Of a stretch of DNA of 7,648 nucleotides, positions 1 through 5,980 are shown in pieces. Below the pieces are notes generated by a model. That model did not search any database and was not told where the DNA came from. It saw only the letters and a program-made list of their open reading frames with translations. Made by a program: the position numbers and the translations under genes. Source of the DNA: an uncultured Treponema sp. (GTDB lineage: Bacteria; Spirochaetota; Spirochaetia; Treponematales; Treponemataceae). The DNA is taken from positions 1 through 7,648 of the forward strand of contig CAMNHD010000062.1 in NCBI GenBank assembly GCA_946538875.1, given 5' to 3'. Each line of letters starts with the position of its first letter. Within the stretch, counting starts at the first letter, position 1.

Positions 1-1617
1 GGCTTGTGGCCACATCACTTCAGCCTCTGCCTCCATTCCTTCTCCCCTGCATGTAATATCGCCACCCAGATTATCGCCCAGGTGGCAAGCTGCCAGTACG
101 GTGGACAGAGCATTTCGCTTACCCACCTGGCTCCATTTGTCGACATCAGCCGCAAGAAGATTGAACAGGACATCCGCGACACTATGCAGGCTACCGGGCT
201 TCAAGTTGATGACCAGCAGTTCAAATTTATGGTGGAACGCCGCCTCCGCAGCGAAATCACAAAGGGTGTTCAGACTATCCAGTATCAGGTGATCACTCTT
301 ATGACCACAAACGGACAGGCTCCTTTTGTGACTGTCTTTATGTACTTGAATGAAGCCAAGGACGAACAGGAAAAGGCTGACCTTGCACTTATTATAGAAG
401 AAGTTCTCAAGCAGCGCTACAAGGGTGTCAAAAACGAAGACGGTGCCTGGATTACGCCGGCATTCCCAAAGCTTATTTATGTTCTTGAACCGGATAATAT
501 AGAAGATAATTCCAAGTACTACTATCTTACAGAACTTGCCGCCAAGTGTACTGCACGCCGCATGGTACCTGACTACATCAGCGAAAAGAAAATGCTGGAG
601 CTCAAGATTGACTCCCAGGGAAACGGAAACTGCTACCCATGCATGGGATGCCGTTCATTCCTGACTACATACATCAATCCTGAAACCGGCAAGCCTCAGT
701 ACTACGGCCGCTTTAATCAGGGTGTGGTAACTCTCAACCTTGTGGATGTGGCATGTTCTTCCGGTGGCGACATGGACAAATTCTGGCAGATTATGGAGGA
801 TAGGCTTGAGCTGTGCCACAAGGCTCTCCAGCTGCGTCACAACCGTCTGATGGGCACAAAGAGCGATGTTGCTCCTATTCTTTGGCAGAACGGCGCACTT
901 GCCCGCCTCAAGAAGGGAGAAACAATCGACAAACTTCTGTTCAACGGCTACTCGACAATCAGTCTGGGTTACGCAGGTCTCTGCGAATGCGTCAGATACA
1001 TGACCGGCACAAGCCACACTACCCCGGAGGGCAAGCCTTTTGCGCTCAAGGTCATGCATGCGCTTAACGATGCTTGTAAAAAGTGGAAGGCTGAGGAACA
1101 CATTGATTACTCTGTCTACGGAACACCGCTCGAAAGCACTACATACAAATTTGCAAAGTGTCTCAAGAAGCGCTTCGGCATCATAGAAGGTGTCACTGAC
1201 AAGAACTACATCACCAACAGCTATCATGTGAATGTAACTGAAAAGATTGACGCATTTACAAAGCTCACCTTTGAAAGCGAATTCCAGCAGCTGTCTCCTG
1301 GCGGGGCGGTGAGTTATGTAGAAGTCCCGAATCTGGAAAACAACATCAAGGCTGTTATGACTTTGCTCAAGCATATTTATGAGAACATAATGTATGCCGA
1401 GCTTAACACCAAGAGCGACTACTGCCAGAAGTGCGGCTATACTGGCGAGATACAGATTGTTGCCGACGACGGAAAGCTTGTCTGGGAATGCCCCAACTGC
1501 CGCAACCGTGACCAGACTACCATGAATGTTGCGCGCAGAACATGCGGCTACATCGGCACACAGTACTGGAATCAGGGACGCACCCAGGAAATCAAGGACC
1601 GCGTACTGCATCTGTAA
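1..1617 (+). CDS. nrdD: Anaerobic (class III) ribonucleoside-triphosphate reductase NrdD, 5'-truncated by the window edge
   Basis: This is the large subunit of the oxygen-sensitive ribonucleotide reductase, which reduces ribonucleoside triphosphates to deoxy forms with a glycyl radical in the cytoplasm. About 538 codons are present. Family members usually exceed 700 residues, so the N-terminal region, including any ATP-cone, lies outside the window and the true start is not visible. Counting the codon at base 4 as residue 1, the conserved block HSFSPACNIATQ begins near residue 11. MGCRSFL holds the likely thiyl-radical Cys216. Four cysteines (474, 477, 496, 499) form the C-terminal zinc site, and RTCGYIG near the end carries the radical Gly515. 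Two further cysteines, 210 and 213, lie just before the catalytic one. The first ten or so residues look unlike what I expect before HSFS. The gene lies 17 bases upstream of nrdG, the usual activase partner. Identification is very secure. Confidence 0.96.
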   Translation, partial: GLWPHHFSLCLHSFSPACNIATQIIAQVASCQYGGQSISLTHLAPFVDISRKKIEQDIRDTMQATGLQVDDQQFKFMVERRLRSEITKGVQTIQYQVITLMTTNGQAPFVTVFMYLNEAKDEQEKADLALIIEEVLKQRYKGVKNEDGAWITPAFPKLIYVLEPDNIEDNSKYYYLTELAAKCTARRMVPDYISEKKMLELKIDSQGNGNCYPCMGCRSFLTTYINPETGKPQYYGRFNQGVVTLNLVDVACSSGGDMDKFWQIMEDRLELCHKALQLRHNRLMGTKSDVAPILWQNGALARLKKGETIDKLLFNGYSTISLGYAGLCECVRYMTGTSHTTPEGKPFALKVMHALNDACKKWKAEEHIDYSVYGTPLESTTYKFAKCLKKRFGIIEGVTDKNYITNSYHVNVTEKIDAFTKLTFESEFQQLSPGGAVSYVEVPNLENNIKAVMTLLKHIYENIMYAELNTKSDYCQKCGYTGEIQIVADDGKLVWECPNCRNRDQTTMNVARRTCGYIGTQYWNQGRTQEIKDRVLHL

Positions 1618-1634
1618 GGCTTGTTGGAACTGCA

Positions 1635-2129
1635 ATGTTTTACGGCGAAATCAAAAAAACCGATATTGCTGACGGCACAGGAGTAAGGGTAAGTCTCTTT
1701 GTAAGCGGATGCAGAATCCATTGTCCGGGTTGTTTCAATGCCAAGACCTGGGATTTTATGTTCGGCAAAATCTTTACCAAGGACACCGAAGATGAAATCC
1801 TTGAGGCATTGGACAAGCCCTATATCAGCGGACTGACTGTACTTGGGGGAGAACCTTTTGAAGAAGAAAACCAGAAGGTTCTTGCTCCATTCCTAAGGCG
1901 TGTGCGCAGTACCTTGCCCCAAAAGACTATCTGGTGCTACACAGGCTACCTTTACGATGTGGATTTACTTCCCGAAACAGGCAAAAAGCATACTCAATAT
2001 ACAAATGACATGCTCTCGTGCATTGACACCCTTGTTGACGGCCCCTTTGTCCTCGCCAAAAAGGATATCTCGCTTGTGTTCAGAGGCTCTGCCAACCAGA
2101 GGATTCTTCACCTTACTGACCGCGACTAG
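1635..2129 (+). CDS. nrdG: Anaerobic ribonucleotide reductase activating protein NrdG (radical SAM)
   Basis: This is the activase of NrdD: a radical-SAM enzyme that reductively cleaves S-adenosylmethionine and generates the glycyl radical on NrdD. The 164-residue length is typical. The protein starts MFYGEI and carries the cluster motif SGCRIHCPGCFN, with Cys26, Cys30 and Cys33 as the CxxxCxxC ligands of the [4Fe-4S] cluster. It also has GGEP at 71-74 (SAM-binding), WCYTGY at 100-105 and DGPF at 135-138, all characteristic of NrdG. I chose the ATG at 1635 because FYGEI follows directly, as in the family; an upstream in-frame ATG at 1542 would overlap the nrdD end and add an unrelated leader. 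The ribosome-binding site is weak (TTGGAA at 1625-1630), so coupling to nrdD translation is likely. Beyond the TAG stop the same frame stays open for 22 codons. Confidence 0.95.
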   Translation: MFYGEIKKTDIADGTGVRVSLFVSGCRIHCPGCFNAKTWDFMFGKIFTKDTEDEILEALDKPYISGLTVLGGEPFEEENQKVLAPFLRRVRSTLPQKTIWCYTGYLYDVDLLPETGKKHTQYTNDMLSCIDTLVDGPFVLAKKDISLVFRGSANQRILHLTDRD

Positions 2130-2196
2130 GTTCTGTTCCCAGAGAATGCGCTTTTACGTGACCTTAACAGACTGACTTATGATTTTCTTAATCTGT

Positions 2197-2201
2197 AGGA
2201 G
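2197..2201 (+). promoter_or_regulatory. Shine-Dalgarno sequence AGGAG with no annotated gene at the right distance
   Basis: The AGGAG at this site overlaps the second in-frame stop after nrdG (TAG at 2196-2198) and lies eight bases before a GTG at 2210. That GTG opens a 30-codon frame starting VQNIFIPLVK and stopping at the TGA at 2300-2302, in a different frame from the 183-residue gene that starts at 2271. The spacing is ideal for translation, but the small product is unrecognised and its coding sequence overlaps a near-consensus promoter. It may be a leader peptide, or the site may be a relic of an older gene arrangement. The Shine-Dalgarno match is seen; its use is unproven. Confidence 0.3.
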
Positions 2202-2231
2202 AGATTTCCGTGCAAAATATTTTTATTCCTC

Positions 2232-2260
2232 TTGTAAAAAGTTGTGTAAAAATTTATAAT
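2232..2260 (+). promoter_or_regulatory. Sigma-70-type promoter for the 183-residue gene
   Basis: TTGTAA at 2232-2237 (four of six matches to TTGACA) is followed after exactly 17 bases by a perfect TATAAT at 2255-2260. Transcription would be expected to begin about seven bases further on, near 2267, only a few bases before the ATG at 2271. The surrounding sequence is strongly AT-rich, unlike the flanking genes. The heptamer GTAAAAA occurs twice, at 2234-2240 and 2246-2252, one helical turn apart. The promoter separates the downstream genes from nrdDG as an independent transcription unit. Confidence 0.6.
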
Positions 2261-2270
2261 TCTTTTTATC

Positions 2271-2822
2271 ATGAAAGGCGATTTGATAGAACAGTTTGTT
2301 GATAAGGTTTCACTAGAAGCGATGTCTCAGTTGCTCTCAACTGAAGACGCTGCAAAGGCATCTTCCGCGGCCATACAGCTGGCCAACACCCTGACGGGTT
2401 CCGGAGAGCCGTTCAGATCAATCGCCACTCCGGCTAAAAACGACACTTCTTCTGAAGAAAAATTAATCGCCAGTTTCCACAATAATCTGGTTCTGCTGAT
2501 ACAAAAGACATGGGTTGAAAAATCCGATGAGGAACTTAAGGCCCAGGTTCTCTACCAGCTGGAGGAATTCTCCAAGCAACTCGAGTCAAAGGCATATTCC
2601 GCTTCATACAAGCTGTTTCTTGGTATCGTAAGCGACGTTGTTTATCTGATGTTCGGCTCAATGACAAGAACCAAAGACTTTGAAGACTATGCACTCCGCA
2701 TCGATCCGGAATTCGGAATCTTCTGGTGGTACATCAAGGCTCTGCCTCAGGATGCCACATGGTCAGAAGAAAAGACAAGGATTGCTATTCTGCTCGGAAT
2801 GTACTTCCTGGCCAATTACTAA
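2271..2822 (+). CDS. Hypothetical protein, 183 residues, predicted helical and soluble
   Basis: I do not recognise this protein. It has no signal peptide and no clear membrane span. The N-terminal third (to about residue 62) is rich in Ala, Ser and Thr and holds a likely flexible stretch around 42-62. The remainder reads as charged amphipathic helices: EEKLIASFHNNLVLLIQ, then EELKAQVLYQLEEFSKQ, then a more hydrophobic segment KLFLGIVSDVVYLMFGS. An aromatic patch FGIFWWYIKAL follows near residue 148. Codon use resembles its neighbours, which supports a real gene. The ATG at 2271 has no Shine-Dalgarno sequence and lies about ten bases after a TATAAT box, so the message may be leaderless; in-frame alternatives are the TTG at 2283, with AAAGG four bases upstream, and the ATG at 2322. 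It precedes proA by 36 bases and may share its transcript, but the sequence gives no functional link to proline synthesis. Confidence 0.8.
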   Translation: MKGDLIEQFVDKVSLEAMSQLLSTEDAAKASSAAIQLANTLTGSGEPFRSIATPAKNDTSSEEKLIASFHNNLVLLIQKTWVEKSDEELKAQVLYQLEEFSKQLESKAYSASYKLFLGIVSDVVYLMFGSMTRTKDFEDYALRIDPEFGIFWWYIKALPQDATWSEEKTRIAILLGMYFLANY

Positions 2823-2858
2823 GCCAACTATCAATTACTATTATTTGGAGGTCTGCTC

Positions 2859-4145
2859 ATGGATATCGATTCAATCTGTGATGAATTGAAAAAAGGAGCG
2901 GCAGCCCTGGCATTGCACACTGAGTCAAAGAAGAACAACGCTCTGCGCTGCGTTGCCGATTCAATCACCAAGAACAAAAAAGAAATACTTGCCGCAAATG
3001 CGCGCGATGTAAAAAGGGTCCGTGCAAACGGAATGTCTGAATCCCTTGTGGAACGTCTTGCCCTTGACGATAAGAAGTTCAATTCAATCATTTCAGGTCT
3101 AAATGTAATCATTCAGCAGACTGACCCTATTGGCCAGGAAATTGCCGGTTGGTCCACCCCTGACGGGCTGCAGATTCATCAGGTAAGGGTTCCGCTTGGT
3201 GTTGTGGCTATCATTTACGAAAGCCGCCCCAACGTTACGGTGGATGCTTTTGCCCTTGCGTACAAATCCGGCAATTCCATACTTCTGCGCGGCTCCTCTT
3301 CTGCCCTTGAGTCCAACAAGGCACTAACGGATGCCATCAAGCAGGGACTGAAGGATGCTGGAAGCAGCGGCGTAAAGGACTCCATCTACCTTTGTCCCAG
3401 CACAGACCATTCCGATGTCGACCAGATTCTCAACGCTGTGGGTAAAATTGATGTGGTGCTTCCACGCGGCGGTGCAAAGCTTATAAACGCAGTGGTCCAG
3501 AATGCAAAGATTCCTGTCATTCAGACTGGAGCCGGTGTCTGCCACCTTTATGTTGATGAGACAGCAGACCTGCAGATGGCCGCACGTATTGCCCAGAATG
3601 CAAAGATGCAGCGTCCCGGCGCATGTAACGCCATAGAGACAATCCTTGTGAACAAAAAGGTTGCCGGGGAATTTCTCCCCCTTCTGGCAAAGGCTTTTGA
3701 CGGAAAAGTACAGATGCGTGCCGATGAAATATGTTACCCACTCCTGGCAAAGGCTGTCAAATCCGCGGAACTGGGCTCTGATATGCCTGATTACCTGCGC
3801 CGTGCAAGCATTGAAGACTTTGGATATGAATTCCTTGACTTTACCATTGCGGTAAAGGCTGTTAATTCTGTTGACGATGCGGTTGACTTCATCAACTCGC
3901 ACAACACAAAGCACAGCGAGGCAATTGTCACCAATGACAGAAGCCATGCCCGTCTTTTCCAGAGCAAAGTTGACGCAGCCTGTGTCTATGTGAACGCAAG
4001 CACACGTTTTACTGACGGCGGGGAATTCGGCTTTGGCGCTGAACTTGGAATCAGCACGCAGAAGCTCCATGCACGCGGACCTATGGGAATACAGGCCCTG
4101 ACCACAACCAAATTCATCATCGACGGGGACGGACAGATCAGATGA
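2859..4145 (+). CDS. proA: Gamma-glutamyl phosphate reductase ProA
   Basis: ProA is an aldehyde-dehydrogenase-fold enzyme that reduces L-glutamyl-5-phosphate with NADPH to L-glutamate-5-semialdehyde, the second step of proline synthesis. The 428-residue length is normal for the family. The cofactor-binding region shows VPLGVVAIIYESRPNVT from residue 111 and LLRGSSSALESN near 142. The catalytic cysteine is Cys256 in QRPGACNAIET. The C-terminal block holds FTDGGEFGFGAELGIS and KLHARGPMG, both highly conserved. The ATG is well placed seven bases after a perfect GGAGG at 2847-2851. Its stop codon overlaps the proB start as ATGA, indicating translational coupling. The order proA then proB is the reverse of the common proBA arrangement; I recall the same order in Treponema, which is part of my guess at the organism. 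Confidence 0.97.
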   Translation: MDIDSICDELKKGAAALALHTESKKNNALRCVADSITKNKKEILAANARDVKRVRANGMSESLVERLALDDKKFNSIISGLNVIIQQTDPIGQEIAGWSTPDGLQIHQVRVPLGVVAIIYESRPNVTVDAFALAYKSGNSILLRGSSSALESNKALTDAIKQGLKDAGSSGVKDSIYLCPSTDHSDVDQILNAVGKIDVVLPRGGAKLINAVVQNAKIPVIQTGAGVCHLYVDETADLQMAARIAQNAKMQRPGACNAIETILVNKKVAGEFLPLLAKAFDGKVQMRADEICYPLLAKAVKSAELGSDMPDYLRRASIEDFGYEFLDFTIAVKAVNSVDDAVDFINSHNTKHSEAIVTNDRSHARLFQSKVDAACVYVNASTRFTDGGEFGFGAELGISTQKLHARGPMGIQALTTTKFIIDGDGQIR

Positions 4146-4957
4146 CAATCCAGCAGACTATTCAGGACGCAAAAAAGATAGTAATTAAATTCGGAAGCAA
4201 TTCACTGGCCAAGGAAGACGGTACAATCAATCTTGACTTTCTGAATACACTTGCCGCCGCCTGTTCAAGTCTTATCGCCCAGGGCAAACAGATAATCATT
4301 GTTTCATCCGGTGCCCAGGTTGCAGGTCTTTCAACAATCAGCGGATGGGCCCACAAAAAGGACATGCACTATAGGCAGGCACTCTGCGCAATTGGTCAGG
4401 TGGAGCTTATGGACAAGTGGCGCGCCGCATTTGCCCAGCAGAATGTCCATGTGGCACAGCTTCTGTTCATCAAGGAAGACTTTGAGGACTATCATCACAC
4501 ACTCAACATGCGCAACACACTGTTCACACTTGTTGACGAAGGGGTTGTCCCTATCATCAATGAAAACGACAGTGTTTCGTTTGAAGAAAACAGCATTGGA
4601 GACAACGACAATCTTTCTGCCCTTACGGCAATTCTTTGGAGCGCAGATCTGCTGATTCTGTTCAGCGACATAGATGGTGTTTACACTGACAACCCAAAGA
4701 CAAACCCTAATGCAAAATTAGTCGAGGAAGTTTCGGACATTCCGCAGCTGCTCAAGGAAATCACCCTGGGAAAGACAAACAGTTTTGGTACCGGCGGAAT
4801 CCGGACAAAGATTCAGGCCGCGGAAAAAGTAACTTCCGCAGGAATTCCAATGATCCTTGCAAACAGCAAGAACGACAAACCGCTTGCCTCACTGGTGGAC
4901 GGCTCCAAGAAAGGCACTCTCTTTACCGCCGACAAAAATGCGGTTGTGCCTCACTGA
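4142..4957 (+). CDS. proB: Glutamate 5-kinase ProB, short form without PUA domain
   Basis: ProB phosphorylates the gamma-carboxyl of L-glutamate with ATP, the committed and normally proline-inhibited step of proline synthesis. The 271 residues make one amino-acid-kinase domain. They show IVIKFGSNSL (13-22), VSSGAQVAGL (54-63), QALCAIGQVELMD (79-91), PIINENDSV (137-145), IGDNDNLSA (152-160), FSDIDGVYTDNP (174-185) and FGTGGIRTKIQAA (215-227), all diagnostic. The protein ends soon after GTLF (258-261), the point where longer forms such as the E. coli enzyme (about 367 residues) continue into a C-terminal PUA domain. I see no PUA remnant in the following gap, so this looks like a natural short form and not a frameshift. 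There is no separate Shine-Dalgarno need: the start lies inside the proA stop (ATGA), so the two products are probably made in step. Confidence 0.96.
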   Translation: MTIQQTIQDAKKIVIKFGSNSLAKEDGTINLDFLNTLAAACSSLIAQGKQIIIVSSGAQVAGLSTISGWAHKKDMHYRQALCAIGQVELMDKWRAAFAQQNVHVAQLLFIKEDFEDYHHTLNMRNTLFTLVDEGVVPIINENDSVSFEENSIGDNDNLSALTAILWSADLLILFSDIDGVYTDNPKTNPNAKLVEEVSDIPQLLKEITLGKTNSFGTGGIRTKIQAAEKVTSAGIPMILANSKNDKPLASLVDGSKKGTLFTADKNAVVPH

Positions 4958-4965
4958 CCCCCCGG

Positions 4966-4988
4966 GCTTAAACATAAAACTGTTAAGC
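4966..4988 (+). repeat. Inverted repeat just after proB, possible weak terminator or processing stem
   Basis: GCTTAA at 4966-4971 and TTAAGC at 4983-4988 form a perfect six-base-pair stem with an 11-base loop, nine bases after the proB stop. No run of T follows, only ATACATTTATTC, so as an intrinsic terminator it would be weak. It may stabilise the 3' end of the proAB message or partly separate proC from it. The inverted repeat is seen; the role is a guess. Confidence 0.3.
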
Positions 4989-5015
4989 ATACATTTATTC
5001 AATAATATGAATGGA

Positions 5016-5063
5016 ACGCAGGAAACTGCATAAGGGTAACCTCCCCGGCAGCTGTCACTGCGT
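5016..5063 (+). promoter_or_regulatory. Candidate structured leader RNA before proC
   Basis: ACGCAG (5016-5021) pairs perfectly with CTGCGT (5058-5063). Inside lies CTGC (5026-5029), able to pair with GCAG (5048-5051), and inside that GGG (5034-5036) opposite CCC (5043-5045). The same arms also allow two local hairpins: GCAG-GAAA-CTGC (5018-5029), capped by a GNRA tetraloop, and GCAG-CTGTCA-CTGC (5048-5061). The nested and the local folds exclude each other. The element ends 21 bases before the proC Shine-Dalgarno sequence (AGGAG, 5085-5089). I recognise no known riboswitch consensus. The pairing is seen; a regulatory function is inferred. Confidence 0.35.
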
Positions 5064-5095
5064 AAAGTGAAAATCATAATGTTCAGGAGAATAAA

Positions 5096-5914
5096 ATGAG
5101 CGCAGAAAAGACAATCGGTTGCATTGGCAGCGGAACAATGGGCGGGGCACTTATGCAGGCCGTAGCAAAAAAAATCGGCGGACAGAACGTATTTGTTTCC
5201 GATGTGGATTTTTCAAAGGCTGAAGCTTTTGCGGCAAAAATCGGAGGAACAGCCCTCAAGACAAACAGTGAAGTTGCCGCCAAGGCCGATGTCCTTTTTC
5301 TTGCGGTAAAGCCTGCTTACGTCAAGGCAGTTCTTTCTGACATTGCGCAGAATCTGTCTTCTGAAAAAGTGCTTGTCTCTATGGCTGCGGGAGTGACTCT
5401 CTCAACCCTGCTTTCCGCTTTGGACAGAGCGGCCTCAAAGCCTCACTTAATCCGTATCATGCCTAATCTTCCAGCCACTGTTGGCGAAGCGATGATTGCC
5501 CTTTCGCCTGCACAGGAAACTTCTGCCCAGGAAGCTGAACTTGCCAAGAATCTGCTCTCTCTTGCTGGAAAAGTGGAGATTGTTCCTGAAAAGCTTATGG
5601 ATGCAGTTACCGCCGTCAGCGGTTCCGGACCTGCCTACGCATTTCTGTTTATCGAAGCTCTTGCAGATGCAGCAGTCCGCTTTGGAATGCCACGCGCACA
5701 GGCCTATACCTACGCCGCACAGACACTTAAAGGTGCCGCTGCACTTGCCCTTGAGGACAGCCGCTCTATCAGCGAACTCAAGGATGCTGTCTGTTCACCG
5801 GCGGGAACAACGATTGAAGGTGTCATAGCACTTGAACAGAATGGATTCAGGGCCGCAGTAATTGACGCAGCCACTGCCGCTTACGAAAAGTCCGTCGAAT
5901 TGGGAAGAAACTAA
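5096..5914 (+). CDS. proC: Pyrroline-5-carboxylate reductase ProC
   Basis: ProC catalyses the last step of proline synthesis, NAD(P)H-dependent reduction of 1-pyrroline-5-carboxylate to L-proline. The 272-residue length is standard. The N-terminal Rossmann fold shows IGCIGSGTMGGAL (7-19), with the GxGxMG nucleotide-binding loop at 11-16, and the domain continues through LFLAVKP (67-73) and RIMPNLPATVGE (120-131). The C-terminal helical dimerisation and active-site region holds AVSGSGPAYAFLFIEALADA (173-192) and VCSPAGTTIEGV (232-243), the family signature. The ATG is supported by AGGAG at 5085-5089, six bases upstream. The gene lies 138 bases after proB on the same strand, a gap that contains two inverted-repeat elements, so it may be transcribed with proAB yet tuned separately. 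Confidence 0.97.
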   Translation: MSAEKTIGCIGSGTMGGALMQAVAKKIGGQNVFVSDVDFSKAEAFAAKIGGTALKTNSEVAAKADVLFLAVKPAYVKAVLSDIAQNLSSEKVLVSMAAGVTLSTLLSALDRAASKPHLIRIMPNLPATVGEAMIALSPAQETSAQEAELAKNLLSLAGKVEIVPEKLMDAVTAVSGSGPAYAFLFIEALADAAVRFGMPRAQAYTYAAQTLKGAAALALEDSRSISELKDAVCSPAGTTIEGVIALEQNGFRAAVIDAATAAYEKSVELGRN

Positions 5915-5922
5915 CACATCAG

Positions 5923-5960
5923 GGCAACGGCCGGCTCACTTTATGGAGCTGACTGTTGCC
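5923..5960. terminator. Long hairpin between convergent proC and GNAT genes
   Basis: GGCAAC (5923-5928) pairs with GTTGCC (5955-5960), and CGGCTC (5932-5937) pairs with GAGCTG (5946-5951) with one G-U pair. Between them lie two weaker pairs and one mismatch, giving a stem of about 14 pairs around the eight-base loop 5938-5945. It starts eight bases after the proC stop and ends 20 bases before the stop of the opposing gene, the usual place for a shared terminator. Neither side has a clear run of U, so termination may be inefficient or Rho-assisted. Confidence 0.45.
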
Positions 5961-5980
5961 GCACTGCATTCCCGTCCAGT

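Noticed and set aside
655..1635. 326-codon open frame antisense to nrdD
   Set aside because: It lies wholly opposite a highly conserved gene, its protein is Cys/Val/Leu-rich with no recognised motif, and it follows from the codon bias of nrdD.
3324..4148. 274-codon open frame antisense to proA
   Set aside because: It mirrors the conserved proA reading frame and has no motif or ribosome-binding site to support it.
5016..5063. Cobalamin, SAM or other known riboswitch before proC
   Set aside because: The CCCC and ACTG pieces suggest such consensus boxes at first sight, but the order and spacing of conserved segments do not fit any class I know.
5052..5080. Promoter-like pair CTGTCA and CATAAT 17 bases apart before proC
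   Set aside because: Transcription would start near 5087, inside the Shine-Dalgarno sequence at 5085-5089, so this promoter would remove the evident ribosome-binding site.
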